Source of the DNA: Closterium sp. Naga37s-1
Lineage: Eukaryota > Streptophyta > Zygnematophyceae > Desmidiales > Closteriaceae
Direction of reading: 5' to 3'
Assembly: GCA_947471745.1 (NCBI GenBank)
Contig: CANJKZ010000078.1
Coordinates: 5,708,501 to 5,772,500, forward strand
DNA length: 64,000 bases
Shown one piece after another: positions 53,853 to 64,000 of this stretch. Position 1 is the first letter of the stretch, and the number at the start of each line of letters is the position of its first letter. The position numbers and the translations under genes are program-made. Under the pieces are notes generated by a model. That model searched no databases. It was not told where the DNA came from and saw only the letters and a list, made by a program, of their open reading frames with translations.

Positions 53853-54965
53853 TTACTGCTTCTTTGGGGACTTCTTCTTTGCCTCTATTTGCCGTTTCTG
53901 CAACAAACGGACATGCACTCGAAAGTAACCAGAAAAGCAATAATGTTCAGGCACACCTATTAAAAAGCAACCAGAAAAGCAATAATGTTCAGGCACACCT
54001 CGTGCATACCTTCATTTGCTCGAGCAACTCGGGCATCTTGGCCATGTTCTCTGCAATCTTCTCTTGCCTGCATGTTAAGGCATGTAGGGGAAGGAGTGAG
54101 CCCAGACTAGGCAACAAAGATGACCAAGCACAAAAAAACTCTGCATTCTTGGAGCAATCTGGAGCCCGTAAGTGGGCTAAAATTGTTTAACAATCAAGCC
54201 TAGTGAATTGCAGACTAACCTCACTGCTGCCTCCTTATCGTGCTTGTGACCCTTTATCTTGGTCTTCATCTCCTTCCGAGGAGCGTCATAAGGCCATTCC
54301 CTGCCACGCGCAGACAAAATGTGCAGGCACACATTTCTCCCCTCCACTCCCCCCCCCCCCAACACATGCAGACAGACATACCATAATAATCGGCACGCAC
54401 TCTCAAGCCCCTCTTTCCACACCTCTCCAACCGGAAAATACACATACCACAAAACCCATCCCACAAGAAGGACACACACACATGCACGCATCTCACACCA
54501 TCACACGAACACAGACGAGATGGGACTCGAGCAATCAGAGAATGACGAAGCAGCAGGAAGTGGCGAATCTCAGAGAATTCTGCCTTGATATCTCTAGAAA
54601 GCGCGATGTTATCTCGAAGACCAAAGCAGAACGGAAGCGAGAACAATGGCGTCCATTCATTTAGGAGCGAACCAACATAACAGCTGCTCCCACTGCGGCA
54701 GATACGAGTGACGCTAACTCATAATCGACGACCATAGGCCAATCAAAGCTCAAACGGTTTCTGATCTGTTGTACTTATGCTCCTAACCGAGACAGCCTAA
54801 AAGAACTCACTCGCCAGCCAGTAAAGTCTCTCGTCGCAACCGTGCGCGGTTCTTCGCGGAAATTGCAGCACCACGCCACTTCCCATTAACGAATGACGGT
54901 CGTAGTCGCTGAGCTAACTCAGCAACGGCCTTCACTACTTGTTGGCCGGCTCCTGAGGACGCCAT
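53853..54965 (-). CDS. mitochondrial large-subunit ribosomal protein, mL59-like (112 aa)
   Basis: Four exons in phase: 54965-54811, 54300-54220, 54067-54010, 53897-53853 (TAA); the 339 coding bases give 112 residues. The protein starts MASSGAGQQVVKAVAELAQRL, then FVNGKWRGAAISAKNRARLRR, EEWPYDAPRKEMK, IKGHKHDKEAAVRQEK, AENMAKMPELLEQMK, and ends in a Lys-rich tail. The KGHKH box between a basic RLRR segment and a C-terminal charged helix is what I associate with the mL59/MRPL25 family of mitoribosomal proteins; that name is from memory and tentative. The high exon consistency makes the gene itself secure. Confidence 0.72.
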
Positions 54966-56587
54966 TGCTGCTTCTGCTTCTTGAAAAGATCCTCCCTGAG
55001 GCGGGAAATGAAAGCGTGAGGGGATGGAAATGGGAGCGGGAGGGCAGAGGCATGGCAGCAGGACCCGAAGGGGACGGCAGCGTGAACGGAAGGGGACGGA
55101 AGCTTGAACGGAAGGGGACGGAAGCGTGAACGGAAGGGGACGGAAGCGTGAGCGGCAAAGCAAGGAATGAGAAATGAACGGAAAGGAAGAGAAGGGGTGG
55201 ACTGGGAAAGCAAGGGAAGGGACAGCAAGGGATAGGAAGGGTAGGGAGGGCAAAGTGTCTCTCCCAGGAAGGGAAGAGACGGGAATGGTCGGGGCGTATT
55301 AGTGAGAATGGAAATGGATTCGCGGTTTGAGGGAATGGGGATCGCAGGGTCTGCCAAAAGAGAATCGCGGTGTGAGGAAAAATGATTTGTGGCGTGAGAA
55401 AAGGGAATTGTGGCGTGTGGAAAGGGGAATCGTGGCGCCACTAGAGCGGCAAGAGCAAACCCTAATCGCGGTCATAAACGATGGAATGTATGAGGTAAGG
55501 ACCTCGCGGCGTGGAAAGAACGCACTTGATGGCGTATCCGAGGCGTTCGCAGGGGCATCAATGTCGCTGCTATAGGCGACGACTACGTACGTCCTCTCCT
55601 TCCCTTTCCTGGATCATGCAATTTTACGTGATGATGGGGCTTTGCTCCTTGCAGAGAGTTGACTGAATAAGTACACCTAGTCTAGGCTTACTTAGACAAG
55701 AAATCCCGCGATGGAGGATGTGACATGTCGCATTGGGTTTTGTGCGACTGCTTGGTTGGGGGTGTTGAGGTCGCATTCGAACTGGGGAACTTTGGCGAGC
55801 TTGCTCTGGGACGCGAACCTCGTCAAACATTATCGACAATACCTATGTTCGCGGGCCAATCGCATTTTCTTCCGGTGGCCCGCGGATTTTTTTATACAGA
55901 ATTCTCCCCATTGTGCCGAATCTAAGGGTGGGGTGCATCAAGGTTTTTTGGCATGATCGCCCCTGATCGGGATGCTAGTGCTGTAATCGTAGGGTTTCGG
56001 GTTGGGTCGGGCTTCTCGGGGGACCCTTCGATCCAACGGCACCCCTTCTTGATGCACCACCTGCAGTCCCGAAACCCAACGAGATCCGGTCAAGGGATCG
56101 CATCTACAGTGAGCGTTCGTAGTTGATTTGGTAATCACCTCGTTTTGCACTCGCCGCTGTTTCGCTTCGTCATTGGGCGACAAAATATTATCGCCAACAA
56201 GGTTCGGTGTGCACGCGGTGCACCTATAACGATTGCACCTATGTGAGTCCTCAACCACTCGATTCCCGCCACACCCATTTCCCCTTCACTTTCCGCGCCC
56301 GCAAATTCTTCCCCATCGTTCTGCTCCCCAACTGCTTTGCTCCGCACCGCAGTCTCCTAATGCCTTTGCACAACCACAGTCCAACAACCACATCCATCCA
56401 TTCTGCTCGACCTCAACCATCGTCCTGGCACTAGGAGCTTGAAATATTCTTCCGTCTGTGCCTCGCGATACAGTTTATCTTGAACGGGTTGACGAGGTCG
56501 CAGTACAGTTTACAAATTCACGATTGTTACGCGGTGGGTGTGCGGTTTATACACGTTTAGTACACAGCCGGTGCGCGGTGGACGGGA
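54966..56587. other. intergenic region between divergent mL59-like and SDE2 genes
   Basis: Holds a short 22-bp tandem repeat (GGAAGGGGACGGAAGCGTGAAC, about three and a half copies, near 55060-55155) just upstream of the mL59-like start, and an imperfect inverted repeat around 55930-56090 (GGTGCATCAAG and its complement). No gene recognised; both promoters should lie here. Confidence 0.5.
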
Positions 56588-58704
56588 ATGACGTTTCAGG
56601 TATTCGTTCGAGGTCTAGATGGCGCCACCACGCTGCTCCACACCGATAGAGCCGTGATTTCCGGCGCTGACCTCAAGACCGCGTTGCGAAGTCGCCGTGC
56701 GCTTCCACCGCTTTTGAGCGACAGATGCGACTGCAGTTGCGACGCGTGCGATGGATGCGACGGATGCGACTCGTTCCGCGTCGTCACCGGGACGCGGGAG
56801 ATCTCTGACACGTCGCTCCTCTCGGCTGACGCGGCAGGACTCTTCCCTTCGTGCCACGTCATCGCGAGGGTTCTCGGAGGAAAGGGTGGCTTTGGGTCGC
56901 TGCTGCGCGGCGCCGCCACCAAAGCCGGGCAGAAAAAGACGAGCAATTTCGACGCGTGTCGCGATATGAGTGGCCGTCGTCTCCGCCACGTCAACGCCGA
57001 GCGTAAACTGAAGGATTGGCGGCACGAGGCGCGGGAACGCCAGCTGGAAAAGACGGCGCAGGACTATTTGAAGCGACTCGCGAAGGAGAAGAAAAAGCGG
57101 CGCGAGGAGGTTGTGGATTTGGGCGCGGTGCGCAAGGCCAGCCACGCCGCCATGGCGAGAGTCGCTGATGCGGTGAAGAGCGGTATGGAGCGGCACGGTC
57201 TGGATAAGGGGAAGCGGAAGCTGAGCGCGGAGGAGGAGGGAGAGGAGGAGGCGGAGCGGGCGCAGCATGCGAAGCGCGGAAAACTACTGTACGTTTCTTG
57301 ATTGGGGGAATATGGCGGGGAGGGGAGGAATTCGGAGGGGAATGGGGGATGGGGGGTTGGAAGGGTGTTTACAAGGGAAAAAGAGGCGGGAGGGAGGGGG
57401 GGAGGGGGGGAGGGGTGGGAATGGAAGTATATGGGGCTGAGTTGGAACTCTACCCCTGCTAACCCCGCTCTCCTCTTCCGTGTGCCTTGGTGGTATGTCC
57501 GTTGCGTACTCCTGTGCGTGCATGTGTGTTGTTCCATGCGCTCTCACATGCCCGTGCGTGTAACTCAATTTTCCACGTGTTCGTGTTCGTGTCCCTGCCC
57601 CTGCCCTGTCCCTGTCCCTGCCCCTGCCCTGTCCCTGTCCCTGCCCCTGTATTGCAGAGGCATGCTGGAGGATATTGAGGAGGGGGAGGACGACGAGGAG
57701 GAGGACGAGGAGGAAGGGCAAGAGGAGGATGAGGAAGAAGAGGAGGAGGAAGAGGAGGAAGAGGAGGAAGAGGAGGAGGAAGAGGAGGAGGAAGACGAGC
57801 AGCATGAGGAGGGAGAGGAGGGCACAGAAAAGGGAGGGGAGGAGGGGAGTGGGAGTGGTTCGAAGGAGGGGAGCGAGGGGAGTGGAGGTGCAGGCAGTGC
57901 GGGCAGTGCGGGCAAGGCAGTGGCACCGCTGCACTCGTCTTCGTCTGACGAGGAGCGCGATGAAGCATGCCATGCAAGTCGCTCACCTGCCGCCCACTCC
58001 TCGGCACTCCGCCATCACGAGCCGCAGGCACAGCCGCAGCAGGTGCAGCAGCCGCAGCAGCAGGAGTCCCAAGAACACCAGCAACAGCAGCCGCCGCCAC
58101 CGCCGCCGCAGACACAGCAGTCAGCAGCAGCAGCGGTAGCAGCAGGCGAGGGTCCCATCGACCTCTCTCTCTTCCACTCTGCTGCTGAGCTGGAGGTGAG
58201 TGCTGGGCCCACCTGTGTGTTCCACTCGTGCTTCTGCCTTACCATGCCATACCTGCATCACCCTTTCCCAGCCCCTCAACTCCCCTCCCCATCCCCATGC
58301 ACTACCCCACCCGTATCCCTCCCTCTCTTCACGCGATCATGCTCACCCTCCTGCCTCTCACCTCCCTCCCTCCCCCACCCCTCCTCCCTTTTTGCCTATG
58401 TGTGGCCCCACCCCTCCTCCCTTTTTGTCTATGTGTGCCCCCACCCCTCCTCCCTTTTTGCCTATGTGTGGCCCCACCCCTGTTCCCTTCCTGTGTGTGC
58501 ACTGCCTTGTGCCAGCCCCTAGGTTTGGAGCGACTAAAGAGGGAGCTGCAGCAGAGGGGGCTCAAATGCGGTGGCACCTTGAACGAGCGAGCAGCGCGGC
58601 TCTTCCTGCTCGCCAGCACGCCTCTGGACCAGCTAGACCCCAAGCACCTGGCTGGGGGGGCCGCTGGTGGTGGTAAAGGCCGCAAGGGCAAAGGCAAGCT
58701 GTGA
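56588..58704 (+). CDS. SDE2, splicing and genome-stability factor
   Basis: SDE2 is made with an N-terminal ubiquitin-like fold that is cleaved to activate it for intron-specific splicing and telomere/replication roles. Exons 56588-57288, 57658-58195 and 58516-58704 join in phase to 475 residues. Residues 1-95 form the ubiquitin-like part ([12 protein letters not shown]..), ending in the cleavage motif [14 protein letters not shown]. Next come [19 protein letters not shown], a basic coiled-coil-like region ([13 protein letters not shown]), a run of about 35 mostly Glu residues, a Gln/Pro tract, [14 protein letters not shown], and the C-terminal SAP-like domain [21 protein letters not shown]. 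The poly-Glu and poly-Gln tracts are unusual in length. Truncated copies of the last exon follow. Confidence 0.93.
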
Positions 58705-59094
58705 CTGAGCGAGCGGGCAGCACGGCTCTTCCTGCTCGCCAGCACGCCTCTGGACCAGTTGGATCCCAAACACCTGGCTGGAGGGGTTGCAGGTGGCAAG
58801 GGGCGCAAAGGGAAGGGCAGGCAGTGACTGAGCGAGCGGGCAGCACGGCTCTTCCTGCTCGCCGGCACGCCTCTGGATCAGCTAGATCCCAAGCACCTGG
58901 CTAGGGGGGTTGCAGGTGGCAAGGGGCGCAAAGGGAAGGGCAGGCAGTGACTGGGAGAGAGGGCAGTGCGGCTGTTCCTACTCGTCAGCACGCCTTTGGA
59001 CCAGTTAGACCCCAAGTACCTGCCTGGGGGGGCTGCTGCTGCTGCTGCTGCTGCTGGCAAGGGGCGCAAGGGCAAGGGCAAGGGCAAGCCGTGA
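58705..59094 (+). repeat. three extra tandem copies of the SDE2 last exon
   Basis: Directly after the SDE2 stop, about 120-140-bp units each restart with TGA..ERA(A/V)RLFLL and read [13 protein letters not shown].., GKGRKGKG and a stop: about 58705-58827, 58828-58950 and 58951-59094. They lack the exon's 5' part ([11 protein letters not shown]) and acceptor. The last copy also has an Ala (GCT) expansion. They lie in the 3' UTR or beyond. Confidence 0.93.
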
Positions 59095-59642
59095 CTGGGT
59101 GGTGATGGGTGGTGGATGGATGGGCAGACAGACGGAGGGATTAGCCGAGTGCCCTGCTGTGTTGTGAGAGCGGGGAAGGTGGTTGTTGCTTGCTGTAGAT
59201 AGCTCCCCGCCCCTGACAGTGCCTGCCAGGCAGGTGTGCCTTCGATTGTTGCTTCTGATTGCGGCACCACTGTGAATAGCCTCAGCTGGTTGCCTGCGTT
59301 GCTGTTAACCTGCAGTGCGTATGGCTTGTGCTAGGGTTTCTCCTGTTCCGTTTTTACACTGCACAGCTTCCAGAACTAAGGTTATGAATTCGATTTGCAA
59401 TACATTCTCTATATTCTAATCCAAAAAGTAAAAAACTACCATGGTTTCATGTCCTGCTCTGTACTGTCCTTAGCTACAATACATGTAGTGCACTGCATTG
59501 CAATACTGTACTTTAGAATACTGTGCCACTAAGGCGGCACGGCAAAAACCCCACTCATGCTGACTGGGAGGGAGGGTGGACTGCAGGCGTGCCCCACACA
59601 CTAAGGAGAGGCTCGGATGCTTTTCAGGTTTGGATGCGTGTG
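59095..59642. other. intergenic stretch between convergent genes
   Basis: 3' ends of SDE2 (plus) and the TBC-like gene (minus). AT-rich at 59380-59480, where polyadenylation signals may lie. No gene seen. Confidence 0.5.
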
Positions 59643-60929
59643 CTAGCGCTGCACGCGAGTTGATCGGGTACTCTGCGGGGGCGTTGGGGATTTGAGGGGG
59701 GAATGGAGAAGCAGGGTTGGAGTGGATGCTGCTGTTGCATGCATCACAGCAAGCCACACAACACAACCCATGGCACATGGCACATGAGTCATGACACATG
59801 GCACATGGCACATGGCACATAGCACGCATGGTACATGGCACACATAGCCACATAGCACATGGCACATGGCACACTGCACATACCACATGAGCCATGGCAG
59901 CTGACCTTCTTGCAGTACCTGGCTTGGGTCTTGATGGCGAGATGTGCACAGTGTGCGGGGGAAAGTCCGGGGGGATCGGTTGCATGCACAGCAAGTCACA
60001 CCACCCACGGCACACAGCACATACGGTATCACATAGCCGCTCACCTTCTTGCAGCACTTGGCTCGGATCTTGATGGCGAGGTGTGTGGGGAAGGGATTCT
60101 GGCAACATCTCATCAGTTGCATGCACTGCACAGCGATTCACACAAGCCATGGCATATCCCATGATCCATGGCCGCTGACCTTCTTGCAGTACTTGGCTCG
60201 AATCTTGATGGCGAGGTGCACACATGATGCCACATCCAGCACCAGCTCCACATCGTTGAACATCTGAGGAGGGGGAGAGGAGGGTAGGATAGAGAAGGAA
60301 ACGGCCAGACGCAGTGGTAAGGGGACGGTGGAGAGTGGATGCACACACGATGCCACATCCAAGACCAGCTTCACATTGTGAACATCTATGGAGGAGAGAG
60401 GGGGAGTGGGGGTTGTGGGGAGATGGGGAGAAGACGAGGGGGGAGCAGGGGGAAGTAGAGAGGAGGAAAACGCCCAGAAGCATTGATACGCGGAGAGTGG
60501 AGTGTGGATGCACACACGATGCCACATCCAACACCAGCTCCACATCGTTGAACATCTGTGGATGGGGGAAGGGGAGTGGGGGTTAGAGGAGAGGGAAAGG
60601 AAGGGGAGGGGTGCACGGAGGGTAGGAGTGCTAATGGGCATGAAAAGCAGAGAGCAGGAGAGATATATAAGTTGGATAAGGGAGCCGTGGAGAATATGTG
60701 AGTTGAATGAGCAAGGCAGATAGCGGAGAAATGTTGAAGTGAAGCAAAGGGGGAGCGGTGGGAGTTTGGGGTTTGGAGAGAGCCGTGCATGCAGGCAGAG
60801 AGGTGACTGTGAGGGAAGAGAGGTGTTTGTGAGAGCAGAGAGCGGGGCACACCTTGATGGCTTCATCTGAGCCCTCCACTTGCAGCAGCCTCTTCCTGTT
60901 GGCTCTCAGAATGGCCGCCACACAGAACA
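59643..60929 (-). CDS. C-terminal exons of a TBC/RabGAP-like protein (tentative)
   Basis: Three exons join in phase: 60929-60853 (VFCVAAILRANRKRLLQVEG, SDEAIK), 60263-60180 (MFNDVELVLDVASCVH, LAIKIRAKYCKK) and 59672-59643 (STRSTRVQR, TAG). The helical pattern, an Ile/Leu-rich helix followed by a short loop and a second helix ending in a basic segment, recalls the C-terminal lobe of TBC domains that activate Rab GTPases, but the catalytic Arg and Gln fingers would be upstream and are not seen here. The upstream region on this strand (60930-61260) is Gly/Pro-rich and unresolved. The product name is a guess; the exons are well supported. Confidence 0.45.
59900..60570 (-). repeat. partial tandem copies of the TBC-like middle exon
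   Basis: The 84-nt exon at 60263-60180 has two 5'-half copies with acceptor upstream (60557-60510, MFNDVELVLDVASCVH; about 60390-60340, NVKLVLDVASCVH) and two 3'-half copies with donor downstream (about 60080-60048, LAIKIRAKCCKK; about 59945-59910, LAIKTQARYCKK). Only the central copy has both halves and both splice sites. Confidence 0.88.
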
Positions 60930-61269
60930 CTGCAAGGTCCTCATCCCCCACCCGCGCCTCCCCCCACCGCGACATCCCCCTCCCCCCCGCCCCCTCCGCT
61001 CCCCCCACTCCCCCCATTGCCCCCCCCATGCTCCCCCCCTTGCGCCCAGACCGCTTCCCCAGCCCCAGGGCGAGCACCGGGGGGAGGGACGGGGGGATGG
61101 GGGGCATGGCGGGGAAGGGGGAGGGTTCGGGGTGGGTCGGGGGGAGGGAGGAGTGTGCGGAGTGTGAGGGGTGTGTGGGGGAGGAGTTGGGGGCGGTGGA
61201 GGGGGGTTGGAGAGGGGGCAGGCCGGCGGCTGGCGCGCGGTGCAGCGAGTGCACGTGCGGCACTGTGCC

Positions 61270-61335
61270 GGTGAATGCGCAGTTGATGCCGCAGCAGCAG
61301 CCCCACCACTGGCCGCACGAGCAGCAGTATGAACA

Positions 61336-61399
<64 letters not shown>

Positions 61400-62533
61400 T
61401 ACCAGGCACAACACGACCAGCCACACCAACAGCAGCAGCAGCAGCAGCAGCAGCAATGGCAGCAAGAGCAGCATCAGTTTCAGTACCCGGTGCAACACGA
61501 CCAACCACAGCAGCAGATGGCAGGCGCGGCAGCGGGAGGCTGGTCGCAGGCGAGGCAGCAGCAACAGTACGGCAGCGACCCCCTTCAGCCTCACCCGCAC
61601 CAGCCGAGTCAGCCCGCTGTGCTGGGTGCATCACTGCACACAGCGGTGCGCGCCGCCGTGGCAGCCCCGCTTGCGGTGGCCCGTCTGAGGCGCGCGGATG
61701 CACAGCCGTCCGCGGACGACCTGCACGCCATGGCCGCGCATGCCGCCCACTGGGACCCCCCGCCGCCCGCGGCACAGCCTGCGCATGACGCTGTCCCTCT
61801 GGAGCTGCCGCTTTCCGCTCCCCCTGCCCTCACCTCCAACCTCGCCGGCCCCTTGGACCCTCTCCCCTTCACAACACTCGCCTTCTCTCAACCCAGCATT
61901 GCTCCCGTGCAGTTCACGCCCTCCTTCCCCCCGCTCCCCCCACTCCCCCCCCACTCCTCTCTCCCGCCTCTCACGGGCGGAGACACCCCCCTTGACCCAG
62001 CCGCCATGCCCGATTGGCTGCGCCGCCTGCAGCGCTGCCGCAGCAGCGTGGCCTGGCAGCTTTCGCAGGGGGAGGGGGATGGGGAGGGGGAGGGGCAGGG
62101 GCAGGCGCAGGGCGAGGGGGAGGGCGGGCCGAGGCGGATCCTGATTTCAGAGAACAGCTTTGGCGCGCTGGTGGTGACCAATGTGCTCACAGGCAGTGCA
62201 GGCGCGGGGGTGTGCGCGGGCAGTGGGAAGGAGGGCGCAGGTGAGAGTGGCGGAGCTGTGGTGGGAGGGGTGGCAGGCGGGAATGCGGCTGTGATGGCGG
62301 GGGGGGTTGGGGCAGAGATGGGAGGAGGGTGGGCGGGAGAGACAGTGGGGGAAAGTCAGGTGGGGGCAGGGGGGGCGAGGCAGGAGGAGCAGCAGGGGGA
62401 GAAGCAGGAGCAGGTGGTGTGGGGGGGGGAGGGTGGCGGGGTGGGTCGGGGGAGGGAGGCATCGTTTGATGCAGAACAGCTCTTCTCACTGCTGCACAGC
62501 CTGCCCGCTCTCGATTGCCCCATGCCTGAGTGA
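61270..62533 (+). CDS. Gln-rich protein of unknown function (exon boundaries uncertain)
   Basis: A long open frame covers 60854-62533, but the part before about 61260 is antisense to the TBC-like exon and is not credible. From MPQQQPHHWPHEQQ (61285) it reads a CAG-encoded poly-Gln tract (about 61330-61480), GASLHTAVRAAVAAPLAVARL, MPDWLRRLQRCRSSVAWQL, an acidic/Gly stretch, and RILISENSFGALVVTNVL. It ends FDAEQLFSLLHSLPALDCPMPE. A copy of the final segment lies downstream with mostly silent differences, which supports this strand and frame. No family recognised. Confidence 0.45.
61329..61460 (+). repeat. CAG trinucleotide tracts (poly-Gln)
   Basis: Two runs of CAG, about 21 and 8 units, separated by CAATACCAGGCACAACACGA-type sequence. 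Confidence 0.93.
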
Positions 62534-62589
62534 TGCCACCCCATGGCCCAGTGACGCGGTGGAGTGGGAAGGGGGTGGGAGCGGGGTCA

Positions 62590-62690
62590 GTAAGAGGGAG
62601 GGAGGCATCGTTTGATGCAGAGCAGCTCTTCTCCCTGCTGCACAGCCTGCCCGCTCTCGACTGCTCCATGCCTGAGACTGAGTGACACCC
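62590..62690 (+). repeat. tandem copy of the Q-rich ORF last segment
   Basis: Repeats about 85 bp that precede the stop at 62533: FDAEQLFSLLHSLPALDC(P/S)MPE. Three of four differences are silent in this frame. The copy ends MPETE and a stop at about 62687. A further acceptor-like CTCCCAG near 62790, followed by a short frame to TGA, might be an alternative last exon. Confidence 0.8.
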
Positions 62691-63015
62691 CACCCCACGC
62701 CCAGGTGGCGCCCTTGTGGTGTGGGGAATCAGTAAGGTGTGGGGAGTGGCGCACCACAGCTTACAGACGCCACGTGCTTGCCTGTCCTCCCAGAGCGACT
62801 GTGTGGAGGTGGTGATGATGCAGCAGTGACGTGCACGCCAACTGGCAACAAGCCGAAGCACTGCCGTAATACCAAGCTGATGCTCTGTCCAACATGTCGG
62901 GCTTTACGCAAAAATCACTGATTGGTTGTTCTTGTACCATATTTTGTGGAAATAATGTTGATAATGTCAGCACGCGCAAGGTGTTTCAGAGTGGGTTGAC
63001 ATGTGTAAAGCATGC

Positions 63016-63150
63016 ACCCCAGCGAGTGCCGTCATTTGAGGCGCCTCAAAAGTCACCCCAGCGAGTGCCGTCATTTGAGGCGCCTCAAAAGTCACCCCAG
63101 CGAGTGCCGTCATTTGAGGCGCCTCAAAAGTCACCCCAGCGAGTGCCGTC
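63016..63150. repeat. 39-bp tandem repeat containing a 12-bp palindrome
   Basis: Three full units and a partial fourth, starting CACCCCAGCGAGTGCCGTCA. Each full unit carries the perfect palindrome TGAGGCGCCTCA. 39 is divisible by three, so frames stay open on both strands (QRVPSFEAPQKSP on plus). Confidence 0.93.
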
Positions 63151-63495
63151 ACCCACACTGCATCCCATCCCATCCATCACACAGCGCCCTGCTGTCAGAA
63201 TACTGGGCTGAAAGAGCAAACGACATGCCAGAATCAATGCATATACATGCTTATTCTCACCATGCACTGATTGTGGTGAGTCGTGATGCTTGCAAGGGCG
63301 AGGATGCACTGGCTGTACTGTGGTGTGGTGGTCAGGCAGACGAGCAGCAGCGTGCATCACCCCCATCCCACACATGCAGCTCCAATGTATGCGCAGTCAA
63401 GCGAATGATCTCCCTCTAACTGCCCCCTGTCGCTTCCGCCCCTCGACCGTCACTGCTGTCCATATTGCCACCCATCACTGCCACCCACTCTCGCC

Positions 63496-63835
63496 CGTCA
63501 CTGCCACGCATCCAGCAGCGGCAGCACGAGGTTGGCACGGGGCACCGCGCACTGCTGGCGGCGATTGCAGAGATCCATGGTACTGGTCCATGGCACGGCG
63601 CTGGACGAGCGCCACGCCCACCTCCTTCTGCTTCGCCCTCACTGCCCGCTGCCCATCACTTCCACCTGTCACCGGAACCCTTCACTGTCGTCCATCACTG
63701 CCACACGTCCAGCAGCGGCAGCATGCGGTTGGTGCGGTATACCTCCAACTGATACGTCCACTGTGTGGCGCTGGAACTGCCCCATGCCCACCACCTTCTG
63801 CATCTGCCGCACTGCCCTCTGCCCGCCACCAGCAT
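63496..63835 (-). repeat. two degenerate copies of the right-edge terminal exon
   Basis: About 63692-63835 and 63496-63650 match the exon at 63839-64000 (CACGCCCACCTCCTTCTGC block, ATCCAGCAGCGGCAGCA block) with indels and substitutions that break the frame. Confidence 0.82.
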
Positions 63836-63838
63836 CTG

Positions 63839-64000
63839 TCACTGCCACACATCCAGCAGCGGCAGCATGAGGTTGGTGCGATGCACCTCCAACTGCTGCC
63901 GCCCGTTATACACGTCCACTGTGTGGCGCTGGAACTGCCCCATGCCCACCTCCTTCTGCATCTGCCTCACTGCCCGCTGCCCCCCCTTGTGCGTGCCCCC
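63839..64000 (-). CDS. C-terminal exon of an unidentified gene (runs off the right edge)
   Basis: In-frame from the edge to TGA at 63841-63839: 53 residues beginning GGTHKGGQRAVRQMQK, then VGMGQFQRHTVDVYNGRQ, LEVHRTNLMLPLLDVWQ and stop. Well-formed amphipathic sequence, with two decayed copies just downstream. No family recognised. Confidence 0.55.
   Translation of the reverse strand, partial: GGTHKGGQRAVRQMQKEVGMGQFQRHTVDVYNGRQQLEVHRTNLMLPLLDVWQ

Noticed and set aside
57565..57915. Minus-strand poly-Ser ORF
   Set aside because: Antisense of the SDE2 poly-Glu tract.

Overview
The window is eukaryotic, from a GC-rich nuclear genome that is most likely a streptophyte (charophycean green alga or early land plant; this is an inference). 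Supporting evidence: intron-rich genes with canonical GT-AG junctions, a WRKY-type DNA-binding domain, an ASHR3-like SET domain, a TIP-like aquaporin, a plant-style SDE2, and Copia elements whose leaders carry an initiator-Met-type primer-binding site. There is no operon structure and no bacterial or phage signal.

Layout. 1-3.7 kb: about 19 copies of a 192-bp tandem repeat running off the left edge. 4-5.4 kb: a WRKY-like gene on the minus strand. 6.1-8.5 kb: a 5'-truncated LINE-type element on the plus strand ending in a 30-base poly(A). 9.0-36.6 kb: one Ty3/Gypsy chromovirus on the minus strand, bounded by the 5-bp duplication ATAAT and blown up to 27.6 kb by later insertions. Copia D (11572-26606) sits in its reverse transcriptase, Copia B (27565-34274) in its gag, and two Harbinger-like MITEs (35303-36125) in its leader. 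Copia D in turn holds Copia C (11971-18643) and a small non-autonomous LTR element E (23085-24550). Every one of these LTR insertions still has an exact 5-bp target-site duplication, so the order of events can be read directly.

36.9-64 kb is the genic half. It holds a SET-domain methyltransferase with three C-terminal Tudor-like domains (minus; 14 coding exons, all phases consistent), a Q/S-rich nuclear-type protein (minus), a seven-exon aquaporin (plus), a 112-residue mitoribosomal mL59-like protein (minus, four exons), SDE2 (plus, three exons), a TBC-like protein end (minus), a Q-rich ORF (plus), and the C-terminal exon of a gene entering from the right (minus).

Recurring theme: in most genes here a short exon, or the half of an exon next to a splice site, is repeated in tandem close by. 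Examples are the SDE2 last exon (four copies), the TBC-like exon (several partial copies), two Tudor exons of the SET gene, the last exon of the Q-rich ORF, the last exon at the right edge (three copies), and an exon-like cassette at 3.85/4.05 kb. Introns also carry private minisatellites. This local duplication habit, the SET-triple-Tudor architecture, the doubly open 192-bp repeat and the variable minisatellite in the leader of one Copia family are the main points of interest.
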